A stretch of 64,000 bases of DNA from Bradyrhizobium archetypum (GCF_013114835.1 NZ_JAAVLW010000006.1:62001-126000); one strand, 5' to 3'; shown: positions 30,214-39,242, numbered from the stretch's first letter. Program-made: numbers and translations. The notes: generated from the letters alone by a model not told the origin.

Positions 30214-30819
30214 ATGACTGCTTTGCGTAAGACCACCAATGCCCTCACCTCCCAGGCCGCTTCGGTCGCGATCCGCAGCGAGCGGGCCTCGGACGTCGCG
30301 GCGCGCGAGGCGCTGCTGGATGCCTGCTTTGGCGATGACCGCCATATGCGCACCTGCCAGCGCCTGCGCGACGGACGCACGCCCGCCGAAGGCCTCGCCT
30401 TCTCGGCGGTGAGCGGAGGCCGGCTGGTCGGGACGCTGCGGTTGTGGCACGTCAGCGCCGGGGGCATCCCGGCGCTCATGCTCGGCCCGTTGGCGGTGGA
30501 GGCTTCCTCCCGCCGGCTCGGGGCCGGGGCTGCGCTGATGGACCACGCGCTCGCGGCGGCGAAGGCGCGTGGCCATCGCGCAGTCATCCTGCTGGGCGAT
30601 GCGCCCTATTACGCCCGCTTCGGCTTCTCGGCCGCGAAGACCGGCGGCCTGTCGCTGCCCGGCGTGTTTGAGCGCGACCGGCTGCTCGGCCTCGAGCTTT
30701 CCGAGGGCGCGCTCGACGGGGCCTGGGGGATGATAGTGCCGACCGGGGCACGCTTGCCGAAAATCAGGGCAGCACGGGCCAGGAAGGCGAAGGCCGTGCT
30801 CGTGCCGCGCGTGGCCTGA
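30214..30819 (+). CDS. GNAT-family N-acetyltransferase
   Basis: A 201-residue acetyltransferase. The acetyl-CoA pyrophosphate loop is RRLGAG in EASSRRLGAGAALMDHAL, preceded by the strand ALMLGPLAVE and followed by AVILLGDAPYYARFGFSAA, a pattern of the YhbS-like group. It sits between the ornithine decarboxylase and RidA/homospermidine synthase genes on the same strand. A link to polyamine metabolism, perhaps acetylation of a diamine, is plausible but unproven. Confidence 0.85.
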   Translation: MTALRKTTNALTSQAASVAIRSERASDVAAREALLDACFGDDRHMRTCQRLRDGRTPAEGLAFSAVSGGRLVGTLRLWHVSAGGIPALMLGPLAVEASSRRLGAGAALMDHALAAAKARGHRAVILLGDAPYYARFGFSAAKTGGLSLPGVFERDRLLGLELSEGALDGAWGMIVPTGARLPKIRAARARKAKAVLVPRVA

Positions 30820-30823
30820 AGCC

Positions 30824-30985
30824 ATGCCGGCGAGCCTATTCCGAGATGCGCGCCCGCGCTGGCGCAGCGCCATCACCACGGCCCTGCTGGTCATGATCAC
30901 GATCATGATCGTCAGGGACATCCTGGTGCGGCGCTGGGCCGGCCCCACGCCGCCTGCCTCCGACGTCGTCAGGCCATCCCGCTAG
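30824..30985 (+). CDS. Small single-pass membrane protein (53 residues)
   Basis: A short frame starting 4 nt after the GNAT stop codon, reading MPASLFRDARPRWRSAITTA and then LLVMITIMIVRDILVRRW before a Pro-rich tail ending VVRPSR. One membrane helix lies at ~17-35, with positive charges on both sides. Tight spacing behind the GNAT gene, the absence of rare codons and a clean helix suggest it is translated. No family or function is recognised. Confidence 0.55.
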   Translation: MPASLFRDARPRWRSAITTALLVMITIMIVRDILVRRWAGPTPPASDVVRPSR

Positions 30986-31081
30986 CCCCGCGAGGGGTTG
31001 CGCGCAGCGGGAAAAACCCCTTAAACCGCGCCCATCTCGCCCCGGATCAATCCCAGGATCGTTGCCACAATCGAGGTTCCG

Positions 31082-31471
31082 ATGCCCCGCCGCCTGATTT
31101 CCACCGGCTCGCCCTTCGAGAAGACCGCTGGCTACAGCCGCGCCGTCATCGATGGCGATTTCGCCTTCGTCGCCGGCACCACCGGCTACGACTACACCAG
31201 CATGACGATGCCCGCGGATGTCACGAGCCAGTCACGGAACTGCTTCAAGACCATCGAGGCCGCGCTGAAGGAAGGCGGCTTTGCGATGACCGACATCGTA
31301 CGCGCGACCTACTACATCACCGACCCTGCGGATGCGGATGCCCATTTCGCTGTCTGCGGTGAGGTGCTCGGCGACATCCGACCGGCTGCAACGCTGCTCG
31401 TCGTAGCTGGCCTCTACAAGCCCGAGATGAAGGTCGAGATTGAAGTGACCGCAAAGCGCCGCACCGCCTGA
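31082..31471 (+). CDS. RidA/YjgF-family enamine/imine deaminase
   Basis: A 129-residue member of the Rid family, lying between GNAT and homospermidine synthase. RidA proteins hydrolyse reactive 2-aminoacrylate and related imines formed by PLP enzymes. The N-terminus PRRLISTGSPFEKTAGYSRA, the central GTTGYDYTSM and the Arg of MTDIVRATYYITDPADADAH match the superfamily; a C-terminal KPEMKVEIEVTA closes the fold. Being next to a PLP decarboxylase and an imine-forming synthase suits a clean-up role. The SD GAGG lies just upstream. Confidence 0.88.
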   Translation: MPRRLISTGSPFEKTAGYSRAVIDGDFAFVAGTTGYDYTSMTMPADVTSQSRNCFKTIEAALKEGGFAMTDIVRATYYITDPADADAHFAVCGEVLGDIRPAATLLVVAGLYKPEMKVEIEVTAKRRTA

Positions 31472-31514
31472 TTCCCCCGTTCAAGACAGATCAACTTTTT
31501 CGGAGTCCAGCCCC

Positions 31515-32945
31515 ATGAGCCCGCCCTCGCAGATTCACGCGAAAATTTCCGGTCCCATCGTCATGATCGGCTTCGGCTCGATCGGCAAGGGCACGCTGCC
31601 CCTGATCGAACGCCACTTCGACTATGACAGATCGCGCTTCGTCATCATCGATCCGCATGAGGACGGCGAACTGGCGAAACAGCACGGCGTGCGTTTCATC
31701 AAGCAGGGCGTGACTCGCGACAACTACCGCGAGCTCCTGGTGCCGCTGCTCACCGAAGGCGGCGGCCAGGGCTTTTGCGTCAACCTGTCGGTCGATACCT
31801 CCTCCGTCGACATCATGACGCTGTGCCGGGAGATCGGCGCGCTCTATATCGACACCGTGGTCGAGCCGTGGGCCGGCTTCTATTTCGACAAGGCGATCGG
31901 GCCGGAGAAGCGCTCCAACTACGCGTTGCGCGAGACGCTCTTGGCGGCCAAGCACAAGAGCCCGGGCGGCACCACCGCGGTCTCCACCTGCGGCGCCAAT
32001 CCCGGCATGGTGTCCTGGTTCGTCAAGCAGGCGCTGCTCGACATCGCCCGCGACACGGATGTGGAAGTCAACGAGCCGAAGAGCCGCGAGGGCTGGGGCC
32101 AGCTTGCGCAGAAGCTCGGCGTCAAGGGCATCCACATCGCCGAACGCGACACCCAGCGCTCGAAGCGGCCGAAGCCGATCGACGTGTTCGTCAACACCTG
32201 GTCGGTGGAAGGTTTTGTGTCCGAGGGCATGCAGCCGGCGGAGCTCGGCTGGGGCACGCATGAGAAGTGGATGCCGGAGAACGGCCGCCAGCACACCGAG
32301 GGCTGCGGCGCTGCGATCTACCTGCTGCAGCCCGGCGCCAACACGCGAGTACGCTCGTGGTGCCCGACGCCCGGCGCGCAATACGGCTTCCTCGTCACCC
32401 ATAATGAGTCGATCTCGATCGCGGACTATTTCACCGTGCGCAACGGATCGAAGGTGGTGTACCGCCCGACCTGTCACTACGCCTATCACCCGGCCAACGA
32501 TGCCGTGCTCTCGCTGCACGAGATGTTCGGCGCGACCGGCCGGATGCAGCCCTCGTGGCACATCCTCGACGAACACGAGATCGAGGACGGCATCGACGAG
32601 CTCGGCGTGCTGATCTACGGCCACGGCAAGAACGCCTACTGGTACGGCTCGCAGCTCTCGATCGAGGAAACGCGGCGCATCTGCCCGTACCAGAACGCCA
32701 CTGGCATGCAGGTGTCCTCGGCCGTGCTGGCCGGCATGGTATGGGCGCTGGAAAATCCGGAGGCCGGCATCGTCGAGGCCGACGAGATGGATTTCCGCCG
32801 CTGCCTGGAAATCCAGATGCCTTATCTCGGCCCGGTGAAAGGCTATTACACCGACTGGACGCCGCTGACCGACCGTCCCGGGCTATTCCCGGAAGACATC
32901 GACACCTCGGACCCCTGGCAATTCAGGAACGTACTGGTGCGGTAA
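31515..32945 (+). CDS. hss: Homospermidine synthase
   Basis: A 476-residue NAD-dependent enzyme that joins two putrescines (or putrescine and spermidine) into sym-homospermidine, the main polyamine of many rhizobia. The Rossmann loop IVMIGFGSIGKGTLPLIERH is at residues ~15-35. STCGANPGMVSWFVKQAL and the long C-terminal saccharopine-dehydrogenase-like domain follow. Full length for bacterial HSS. The SD GGAG is 9 nt from the ATG. It ends the polyamine block and has a strong terminator right after it. Confidence 0.95.
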   Translation: MSPPSQIHAKISGPIVMIGFGSIGKGTLPLIERHFDYDRSRFVIIDPHEDGELAKQHGVRFIKQGVTRDNYRELLVPLLTEGGGQGFCVNLSVDTSSVDIMTLCREIGALYIDTVVEPWAGFYFDKAIGPEKRSNYALRETLLAAKHKSPGGTTAVSTCGANPGMVSWFVKQALLDIARDTDVEVNEPKSREGWGQLAQKLGVKGIHIAERDTQRSKRPKPIDVFVNTWSVEGFVSEGMQPAELGWGTHEKWMPENGRQHTEGCGAAIYLLQPGANTRVRSWCPTPGAQYGFLVTHNESISIADYFTVRNGSKVVYRPTCHYAYHPANDAVLSLHEMFGATGRMQPSWHILDEHEIEDGIDELGVLIYGHGKNAYWYGSQLSIEETRRICPYQNATGMQVSSAVLAGMVWALENPEAGIVEADEMDFRRCLEIQMPYLGPVKGYYTDWTPLTDRPGLFPEDIDTSDPWQFRNVLVR

Positions 32946-32955
32946 CACCGCAACC

Positions 32956-32990
32956 TGTGCGCTGCAGTTCTCGCTGCAGCGCACATTTGC
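32956..32990 (+). terminator. Rho-independent terminator of the homospermidine synthase gene
   Basis: A perfect 12-bp stem TGTGCGCTGCAG (32956-32967) and CTGCAGCGCACA (32974-32985) with a TTCTCG loop is followed by TTTGCTCTT. It starts 11 nt after the stop codon. Confidence 0.85.
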
Positions 32991-33146
32991 TCTTCCCACG
33001 GCTTCGACCGGCGTAGAGCTGCGAGAGTCGAGATTCCCGTAACCGTCAATTAATCCAATCGCGCGATCCTGAAGGGTGATTTCTGCGAGGGCCCATGGCC
33101 GTCGCCGCCCTTTTTGAGCGACGGCTCCCTCGGTGGAGCGAGCGAC

Positions 33147-33374
33147 ATGCGCACCCTTTTGGCCATCGTGCTGTCGGCAGCAGCACTGGCGTCGTGCACG
33201 CCCGAGACCAGCAGCCATGCTGACGTGACGGGCTCGATCGACAATTGCGCCCGCAAGCTCTACAGCCAGTACAATCCAAAAGACAAGAAGCAGTGCGTCG
33301 CGGTGTGCATCACCTGCGAGCGCGGGGTGATGACGACCTGCTCGACCGCCTGCACGCTCAGGGGCGCGATCTGA
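33147..33374 (+). CDS. Small Cys-rich lipoprotein
   Basis: A 75-residue protein. The signal peptide MRTLLAIVLSAAALASC ends in a lipobox (LASC) and is followed by TPETSSHADVTGSID. The C-terminal part has five cysteines (CVAVCITCERGVMTTC...CTL), suggesting disulfides or metal binding. It is probably attached to the outer or inner membrane facing the periplasm. The start ATG 33147 has GGAG about 9 nt before it. No family is recognised. It is convergent with the Liv-type operon end. Confidence 0.72.
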   Translation: MRTLLAIVLSAAALASCTPETSSHADVTGSIDNCARKLYSQYNPKDKKQCVAVCITCERGVMTTCSTACTLRGAI

Positions 33375-33398
33375 TCGCCCGCGCGCGGCCTGTCACCG

Positions 33399-34136
33399 TC
33401 AGGCGACGCCGCCTAGATAGAGCCGCTTGACGATGTCGTTGGCCTTCAACTCGTCGACCGATTGCGCGGCGACCGCGATCTCGCCGTGGACGATGATGTA
33501 GCCGCGGTCCGCGATCCGGATCGCCTGATTGAAATTCTGCTCCGCCATCAGGACCGTCAGCCCTACCCGCTGCTTGAGCTCGCCGATCTTGGCAATGGTC
33601 TGCGACACCAGTAGCGGCGACAGCCCGACCGACGGCTCGTCGATCAGGAGCAGCCGTGGCGACGACATCAGCGCGCGCGCAATCGCCAGCATCTGCTGCT
33701 GGCCGCCGGACATGGTTCCGGCGAGCTGGTCGCGCCGCTCCTTCAGCACCGGAAAGGTATCGAAGACGAGCGCGAGATTTTGCTGGATCGCGCTGCGGGC
33801 CATTTTCCGGAACGCGCCGAGCATCAGGTTCTCCGTCACCGTCAGCTTGGGAAACAGCCGCCGTCCCTCCGGGACCAGCGCCACGCCGAGATCGACGATC
33901 GCCTCGGGCGAGAGTCTTGCAAGGTCATGCGTCACGCCGTCGATCGACAGCGCAAGCCGGCCGCTATCCGGCCGCACCAGGCCCATGATGCATTTCATCA
34001 GCGTGCTCTTGCCGTTGCCGTTGGTGCCGAGCAGAGCCACCGTCTCGCCGGCCTCGACATGCAGCGTGACGCCGCGCAGCGCCTTCACCGCGCCGTAGCC
34101 GGCATCGAGGCCTTCGATGGCAAGGCTAAGTGCCAA
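33399..34136 (-). CDS. Liv-type ABC transporter ATP-binding protein (LivF-like)
   Basis: A 245-residue ATPase, last gene of a five-gene importer operon. Walker A is LLGTNGNGKSTLMKC, the signature TMSGGQQQMLAIARALMSSP, and Walker B RLLLIDEPSVGLSP, with LLIDEPSVGLSPLL typical of LivF. It overlaps LivG by 11 nt (34126-34136), a sign of translational coupling. With LivG it energises uptake through LivH and LivM. The substrate cannot be told from this subunit. Confidence 0.9.
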   Translation of the reverse strand: MALSLAIEGLDAGYGAVKALRGVTLHVEAGETVALLGTNGNGKSTLMKCIMGLVRPDSGRLALSIDGVTHDLARLSPEAIVDLGVALVPEGRRLFPKLTVTENLMLGAFRKMARSAIQQNLALVFDTFPVLKERRDQLAGTMSGGQQQMLAIARALMSSPRLLLIDEPSVGLSPLLVSQTIAKIGELKQRVGLTVLMAEQNFNQAIRIADRGYIIVHGEIAVAAQSVDELKANDIVKRLYLGGVA

Positions 34137-34863
34137 GATAGGCCTCCTGCACCCGCTTGTTGGCCATCACCTCGGCGGGCACACCGAGCGCGATGATCTT
34201 TCCAGCGTCGAGGCACATCACCCGCTCCGAAAAGCGCATCACGGCCTGCATGATGTGCTCGATCATGATGATGGTGATGTCCTCCTCGCCGAGGCTGATC
34301 AGGAGATCGAGCACCTCGTCGACCTCGGAAGACGACAGCCCCGCCATCGCCTCGTCGGAAATCAGAAGTTTTGGCCGCACCGCCATCGCGCGGGCCAGCT
34401 CCATCTTGCGCAATTCCACCTGGCTCAGCGTATCGCTGGGAGCGCCGGCTTTGGCGGCAAGGCCCATCCGCGTCAGGATCGACATCGCGATTTCTTCCTC
34501 CGCCGCGGCTGAGCCGGCGGCGGCGAAGTCGAGCCCGACCATGAGGTTTTCCAGCACCGTCATGCTCCTGAACGGCCGCGGGATCTGGAAGCTGCGGGCA
34601 ATGCCGCGTCGGGCGCGCAAGTGCGGGGGCAATTGGGTGATGTCCTCGCCGCAAAACACCACGCTGCCGACCTGCGGACGCAGCGCACCGGAAATGCAGT
34701 TGATCAACGTGGTCTTGCCCGAGCCGTTCGGGCCGATCAGGCCGAATCGTTCGCCCTTTTTGATATCGACGCTGATATTGTCGAGCGCGGTGAAGCCGCC
34801 GAAGGTCTTGGTCAGAGTCCCGACCTGCAGCAGCGGCGTATCGGCTGCGGCCACCGTCGTCAT
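34126..34863 (-). CDS. Liv-type ABC transporter ATP-binding protein (LivG-like)
   Basis: A 245-residue ATPase with Walker A LIGPNGSGKTTLINC, a long insertion after it typical of LivG, the signature DTLSQVELRKMELARAMA (a diverged LSxxE form where LSGGQ is expected) and Walker B KLLISDEAMAGLSSSE, in which the usual DEP reads DEA. These departures are visible in sequence and may be lineage-specific. It overlaps LivM by 4 nt (ATGA at 34860-34863). Confidence 0.88.
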   Translation of the reverse strand: MTTVAAADTPLLQVGTLTKTFGGFTALDNISVDIKKGERFGLIGPNGSGKTTLINCISGALRPQVGSVVFCGEDITQLPPHLRARRGIARSFQIPRPFRSMTVLENLMVGLDFAAAGSAAAEEEIAMSILTRMGLAAKAGAPSDTLSQVELRKMELARAMAVRPKLLISDEAMAGLSSSEVDEVLDLLISLGEEDITIIMIEHIMQAVMRFSERVMCLDAGKIIALGVPAEVMANKRVQEAYLGT

Positions 34864-35825
34864 GGCTTGCCTCCCGCGCGCAGGCGATAGCGCGGCCGCA
34901 ACAGCCCGATGATGCCCTTGGGCGCGCCGACCACGAATAGCACCAGCATGATGCCGAGCACCAGCACGTTGACCTCAGAGGAGATGGTCACGGCGAGAAG
35001 CTGTTGCGTCGAGCCGAGCAGGATGGCGCCTAACACCGGGCCGATCCAGTGCGCAGTGCCGCCGATCAGCGCCATCGCCAGCGCCGAAACCGAATAGCTC
35101 AGATTGAAGGCCGAGGACGGATCGGCATATTGCAGGTACATCGCGGCAGGTGCGCCGGCCGCGGAAATCAGCCCGCCCGAGATCATGCAGGCGACCAGCT
35201 TCAGCTTCAAGGTCGGCACGCCCGTGCATTCGGCGGCGAGCTCGTCGTCCCGCAGCGCCTGCAAACCGCGGCCGATCCGGGAATTCTGGATGTAGCGCGC
35301 GATGGAGACGGCTGTCACGGCCAGGAGCGCCTGCACGAAGAACAGCATCTTCACGTATGAGTCGAACGGCGCCATCACCGGCGGCCGCTGGATCTGGATG
35401 CCGGCCGCGCCGCCGACGAACCGCCAGTTCATCACGAAGGTCTCGATGATGATCGCAAGCGCGATTGTCGCGATCGAGAAGAAGATGCCGCGCATCCGCA
35501 GGGTCAATAGCCCTACGCCAAACCCGAGCGTCATACCGACGACTGCGCCGGCGGCGATCTGCAGCATGAGCGGGGCGCCGGTCGCCTTGAACAAGGCGAC
35601 CGCCGTGTAGACGCCGACTCCGAAAAAGGCGTTGGTACCGAAATTGACGTAGCCGGCATAGCCGCCGAGGATGCTCCAGGCGACCGCAAGCGCGATGAAC
35701 TGCAGGATGACGTAGCCGGCAAAGAACGGATATTCGTTGCGGACGATTTGCGTCATCGTCAGCACGGCGATGAGGAAGACGGCCACCCCGGCCCAGAACG
35801 CGATGCTGTGGCTGCGCTTGTTCAT
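34860..35825 (-). CDS. Liv-type ABC transporter permease (LivM-like)
   Basis: A 321-residue permease with about ten membrane helices. The LivM signature region is LGGYAGYVNFGTNAFFGVGVYT near residues 53-75, and the ATPase-contact loop is GRGLQALRDDELAAECTGVP. It overlaps both LivH (35822-35825) and LivG (34860-34863) by 4 nt each, so all are made from one message. Confidence 0.92.
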   Translation of the reverse strand: MNKRSHSIAFWAGVAVFLIAVLTMTQIVRNEYPFFAGYVILQFIALAVAWSILGGYAGYVNFGTNAFFGVGVYTAVALFKATGAPLMLQIAAGAVVGMTLGFGVGLLTLRMRGIFFSIATIALAIIIETFVMNWRFVGGAAGIQIQRPPVMAPFDSYVKMLFFVQALLAVTAVSIARYIQNSRIGRGLQALRDDELAAECTGVPTLKLKLVACMISGGLISAAGAPAAMYLQYADPSSAFNLSYSVSALAMALIGGTAHWIGPVLGAILLGSTQQLLAVTISSEVNVLVLGIMLVLFVVGAPKGIIGLLRPRYRLRAGGKP

Positions 35826-36697
35826 CGGCCGAGCAGACCTTGCGGCCGCACGGCGAGCACGCCGAGCAGCATGGCGAACGAGATCGCCGGCGCCCAGGAG
35901 GCGCCGAACAAGGTCAGCACGATGGATTCGGCGACGCCGAGAATGATGGCGGCGATCAGCGTGCCGCTGATGCTGCCGAGCCCCGCCATGACGACGACGC
36001 AGAAGGTGCGCCCGATATAGGCGCGGTCGAGCGTCGGCTCGACGGGCGCCACGATGATCAGCAGCGCGCCGGCAATCCCGAGCACGGCGGTGGCGATGCC
36101 GAAGGCAAATTGCTTGATGCGGACCGGATTGGCGCCCATCAGCCGCAGCGCCTCCTCATCCTGCGCGACGGCCCGGATCGCGCGACCCATGAAGGTCTTC
36201 GACAGATACACCGCAAGCAGCACCGTCAGCGCCAGCGCCACCGCGAACGCCACCAGTTGCCGGATCGGGATTCGCATCTCGCCGAACCGCCAGGCCTTGC
36301 CGATATAGGTCGCCGAAACCGAGCGCTGGTCGACGCCGAATTGCAGGATGATCAGAACCTCGATGATGAAGGCGATGCCGAAGAAAAACGCGATGCCGCG
36401 AACGGCGGCGTCGCTGCCGCGCTTCTCGAAGGTCTCATGGTAGACGCGGTAGGCGAGCAGGCCGAACAGAAAAAACAGCGGCGTGATCGCAAGCCCCGCC
36501 AGCAGCGGGTCGATGTCGTAGCTCTCATTGAGCTGGTACACGCCATAGGACGCCATCACCAGGAAGGCCGGATGCGCGACATGGGGCACGTCGAGCAGTC
36601 CGAACGAGACGGACAGCCCGACGCTGACGGCTGCATAGAAGCAGCCGAGCAGCACCCCGAGCAGCACTGCGCCAAGCAGCAGGTCCATCGAAAACAA
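35822..36697 (-). CDS. Liv-type ABC transporter permease (LivH-like)
   Basis: A 291-residue permease with about eight membrane helices. GVLLGCFYAAVSVGLSVSFG near the N-terminus is the LivH start pattern, and GRAIRAVAQDEEALRLMGAN is the coupling loop for the ATPase. It lies between the substrate-binding protein gene and LivM. Its N-terminus follows the binding protein stop codon by 40 nt. Confidence 0.92.
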   Translation of the reverse strand: MFSMDLLLGAVLLGVLLGCFYAAVSVGLSVSFGLLDVPHVAHPAFLVMASYGVYQLNESYDIDPLLAGLAITPLFFLFGLLAYRVYHETFEKRGSDAAVRGIAFFFGIAFIIEVLIILQFGVDQRSVSATYIGKAWRFGEMRIPIRQLVAFAVALALTVLLAVYLSKTFMGRAIRAVAQDEEALRLMGANPVRIKQFAFGIATAVLGIAGALLIIVAPVEPTLDRAYIGRTFCVVVMAGLGSISGTLIAAIILGVAESIVLTLFGASWAPAISFAMLLGVLAVRPQGLLGR

Positions 36698-36737
36698 TTC
36701 AGGTCCCCCTCGGCCCCTGGCCGGAATGCCACGAAGT

Positions 36738-37982
36738 CTAGTTCCGGGCTGCCTCGAAGGGAGTGATGAGCTCTCCGGTTTTCAGCTTGTCGGGGAACAG
36801 GATCACCTGCTTGCCGGAGGACCGGAACTGCTCGATGTCCTTGTCCTTGACGCCGCGGAACTGTGCCTGCAGCGTCGCGGTTTCCTTGCGCTCGCCATCG
36901 GCCGAAAAAGCAATGGGCCCGACGATGGTCTTGTGCTCATTCTCGCGCAAATATTTGGCGATGCCCTTCTGATCGAGCGACTTGGTGGAATTGACCGCCG
37001 CCTCGATCATCTGTCCCATCGCATAGCCGAACGGCGCGAGATAATAGCCGAGCGGATCAACCTTCGCCTCGATCGCACGCTTGGTGTATTTGTCGAAAAA
37101 TTCCTTGGTGCCGTCGAAATACATGCTCTTTTCCGGCAGCCAGGTATTGTAGTTCACGACGCCGTTGAGCAGCGAGCCGAGGTTGGACATCACGGCCGCG
37201 AACTGCAGGCCGACCATGCCGCCGCCGAAAATCTTGACGCTGTCGCCGATCCCGATCTCGTTCACGGCGCGCAGGATGCCGGCGGAATCCGGCGGATAGG
37301 ACGCGACGTAGACGATGTCGGGTTTGGCCGCTTTCAGGGCGCGAATGATCGACGAGAATTCAACCGTGTTCGGCGGGTAGACCTGATCGAAAACGATCGG
37401 GATGTTGCGCTTCTTGGCGACATCCCGCGCGGTCACTGCGAGGTTCTGGGCGAATTCCTGATCCGCGGTCAGGAGCGCCATGTTCTTGCCGCCGGCTTTC
37501 TGCGCCAGATCGAGGAACGAGGCCGCCCAACTGTCGGCCGGGCCCCAGGGCGCATTGTTGAACCACATGTCGTGGCCAACCTTGCTGTTCACCTGGAACG
37601 AGAAATTCCCCATCAGCAACAGACCGCGCTGCTTGACGAACGGCATGATCGGTGCGGTCGGCACCGTCGCGTATGGCGCGAACAGAAGATCGACCTTGTC
37701 GACGTCGACCAGCTTGGCGTAGATCGCCGGCGTCTCCGAGGCGCTCGACTTGTCGTCATAGACGACGAGCTCGACCTTGCGGCCGAGCAGGCCGCCCTTG
37801 GCGTTGACGTCGTCACGCCAGATTTCGATGCCGAGCAGCGAAGCCTTGCCGCCACCGGCAAGACCGCCGGTTTGCGGCATCGACATGCCGATCTTGATCG
37901 GCGGCTGCTGGGCGAAGGCGCTCGATCCCTGTCCGAACACAGCGACCGCCATCGCGCCGCCGAGAAATGTCCTGCGTTTCAT
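36738..37982 (-). CDS. Liv-type ABC transporter substrate-binding protein
   Basis: A 414-residue periplasmic binding protein (type 1 fold). The signal peptide MKRRTFLGGAMAVAVFGQGS has an RRTFL pattern like a Tat signal. The mature part has IKIGMSMPQTGGLAGGGKAS, LVYDDKSSASETPAIYAKLV and the hinge-region segments of Leu/Ile/Val-type proteins. Members of this family bind amino acids but also aromatic acids, amides and other organic acids. The gene order next to an intradiol ring-cleavage dioxygenase suggests an aromatic or aromatic-derived ligand rather than a branched-chain amino acid. Confidence 0.9.
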   Translation of the reverse strand: MKRRTFLGGAMAVAVFGQGSSAFAQQPPIKIGMSMPQTGGLAGGGKASLLGIEIWRDDVNAKGGLLGRKVELVVYDDKSSASETPAIYAKLVDVDKVDLLFAPYATVPTAPIMPFVKQRGLLLMGNFSFQVNSKVGHDMWFNNAPWGPADSWAASFLDLAQKAGGKNMALLTADQEFAQNLAVTARDVAKKRNIPIVFDQVYPPNTVEFSSIIRALKAAKPDIVYVASYPPDSAGILRAVNEIGIGDSVKIFGGGMVGLQFAAVMSNLGSLLNGVVNYNTWLPEKSMYFDGTKEFFDKYTKRAIEAKVDPLGYYLAPFGYAMGQMIEAAVNSTKSLDQKGIAKYLRENEHKTIVGPIAFSADGERKETATLQAQFRGVKDKDIEQFRSSGKQVILFPDKLKTGELITPFEAARN

Positions 37983-38072
37983 TGCTTCCCCCTCCTTTGT
38001 TGTTGTTATCGGTCATTTCGGCTCCGCCGGATCTCCGCCCGGTCGCTGCGAACTATTGATGCTGGACCTGGA

Positions 38073-39011
38073 CTATCCGGCTCCGACGGCTGCCGTTTCG
38101 TTCTTCGCTTGTTTCAGGATCGCCGACGGATCGGCGCCGACGCGCCCGCTGGTCTTGTCGGCCGCGCTTTCCCGCGACAGCCGCATGTCGAAGCGGATGC
38201 TCGGCATGCCCTTGATCGGGCAATCCGGATCCTCAGCCACTACGTCGACGGCGAGGTCGCCCGAGGAGCCGAACACGACGTCATCATCAAGGTGGGGATC
38301 GTCGCGCAGATAGAGCGCGGTGACCAGCTCGCGATAGCCGGCTGCGCCGACCAGGAAATGAATGTGTGCCGGCCGCATGCCGTGCCGTGCCTGCGCCTTC
38401 ACCATGGCGCCGACCGGTCCATCCATCGGGATCGAATAACCGAGCGGCTTGACGGTCTTCAGCACATAGAAGCCATCGGCATCGGTTGCGAACACGCCGC
38501 GATAGTCGACCGATGTCGCGCTGGCCTGTATATCGTAGAGGCCGTCGGCGCCGGTCTGCCATATCGAGACGGTGGCGCCCGCGACCGGCCTGCCAACGGC
38601 ATCGGTGACGCGGCCATACAGTACGCATTCGCTGCCCGGCTTCGGATTTTTGGCGATCGAGCTGCCGGCAGGAAGCGTCGGGGTGGCCTCGCGGTAGAAC
38701 GGCCCGAGCAGGCTGGTATGGGTCGCTTCTTCCAGCGCCGTTGCATCGTGCAGGCCGTTGACCAGCGCCGAGAGCCCGAGTGTGTCGGACAGCAGGATGA
38801 ATTCCTGCCGCTCCGGCGAGCACATCTTGCCGGCGGCGGTCATGAATTCGATGCCCTTGATCCATTCCGCCGGCGTCAGGTTGACCTCGCGGGCAAAGGC
38901 ATGGAGGTGCTTCACCGCCGATGCCATGATCGTCTTCAGACGTGGGTCCGGCGTTGTCGCCATCTGCTCGAGCACGGCGTCCGTGATCGTTTCCGGCGTT
39001 AGCTCACGCAT
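38073..39011 (-). CDS. Intradiol ring-cleavage dioxygenase (catechol/hydroxyquinol 1,2-type)
   Basis: A 312-residue non-haem Fe(III) enzyme that cleaves catechol-like rings between the two hydroxyls. All four iron ligands are present: Tyr159 (DGLYDIQ), Tyr192 (LGYSIPMDG), His216 and His218 (GMRPAHIHF). The helical N-terminal domain (~1-105) is typical of catechol and hydroxyquinol 1,2-dioxygenases, which work as dimers. LLGPFYREATP resembles hydroxyquinol enzymes; I do not choose between them firmly. It precedes the Liv-type importer by 90 nt on the same strand, so uptake and ring cleavage may be co-expressed. Confidence 0.88.
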   Translation of the reverse strand: MRELTPETITDAVLEQMATTPDPRLKTIMASAVKHLHAFAREVNLTPAEWIKGIEFMTAAGKMCSPERQEFILLSDTLGLSALVNGLHDATALEEATHTSLLGPFYREATPTLPAGSSIAKNPKPGSECVLYGRVTDAVGRPVAGATVSIWQTGADGLYDIQASATSVDYRGVFATDADGFYVLKTVKPLGYSIPMDGPVGAMVKAQARHGMRPAHIHFLVGAAGYRELVTALYLRDDPHLDDDVVFGSSGDLAVDVVAEDPDCPIKGMPSIRFDMRLSRESAADKTSGRVGADPSAILKQAKNETAAVGAG

Positions 39012-39242
39012 GCGTCACTCCCTGACATGCCGGCCATTGTTCGAGCCGCCGGCTGTTATTGCAGCAAGCCTAACCGCTTGTTGGGGATCAACACAAGGCG
39101 TTCGAGGTCGGCGCCCGCGCTCCTTCCGACGAATTGATACGAGCGGATCGGGTCACATGGCCGCAGATTCGCGCATCAAATGTGCGCCGCAGGTTTCAGC
39201 CCACGATTTTGCGGGTGCACAATTGTTGCGACGAGAGTGGGA

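Noticed and set aside
28927..30948. A 673-codon minus-strand frame across the decarboxylase and GNAT genes
   Set aside because: Antisense to two recognisable enzymes; composition is that of an antisense shadow and no motif is visible.
36726..39002. A 758-codon plus-strand frame across the binding protein and dioxygenase genes
   Set aside because: Antisense to proteins with intact signal peptide and iron ligands; no recognisable domain of its own.
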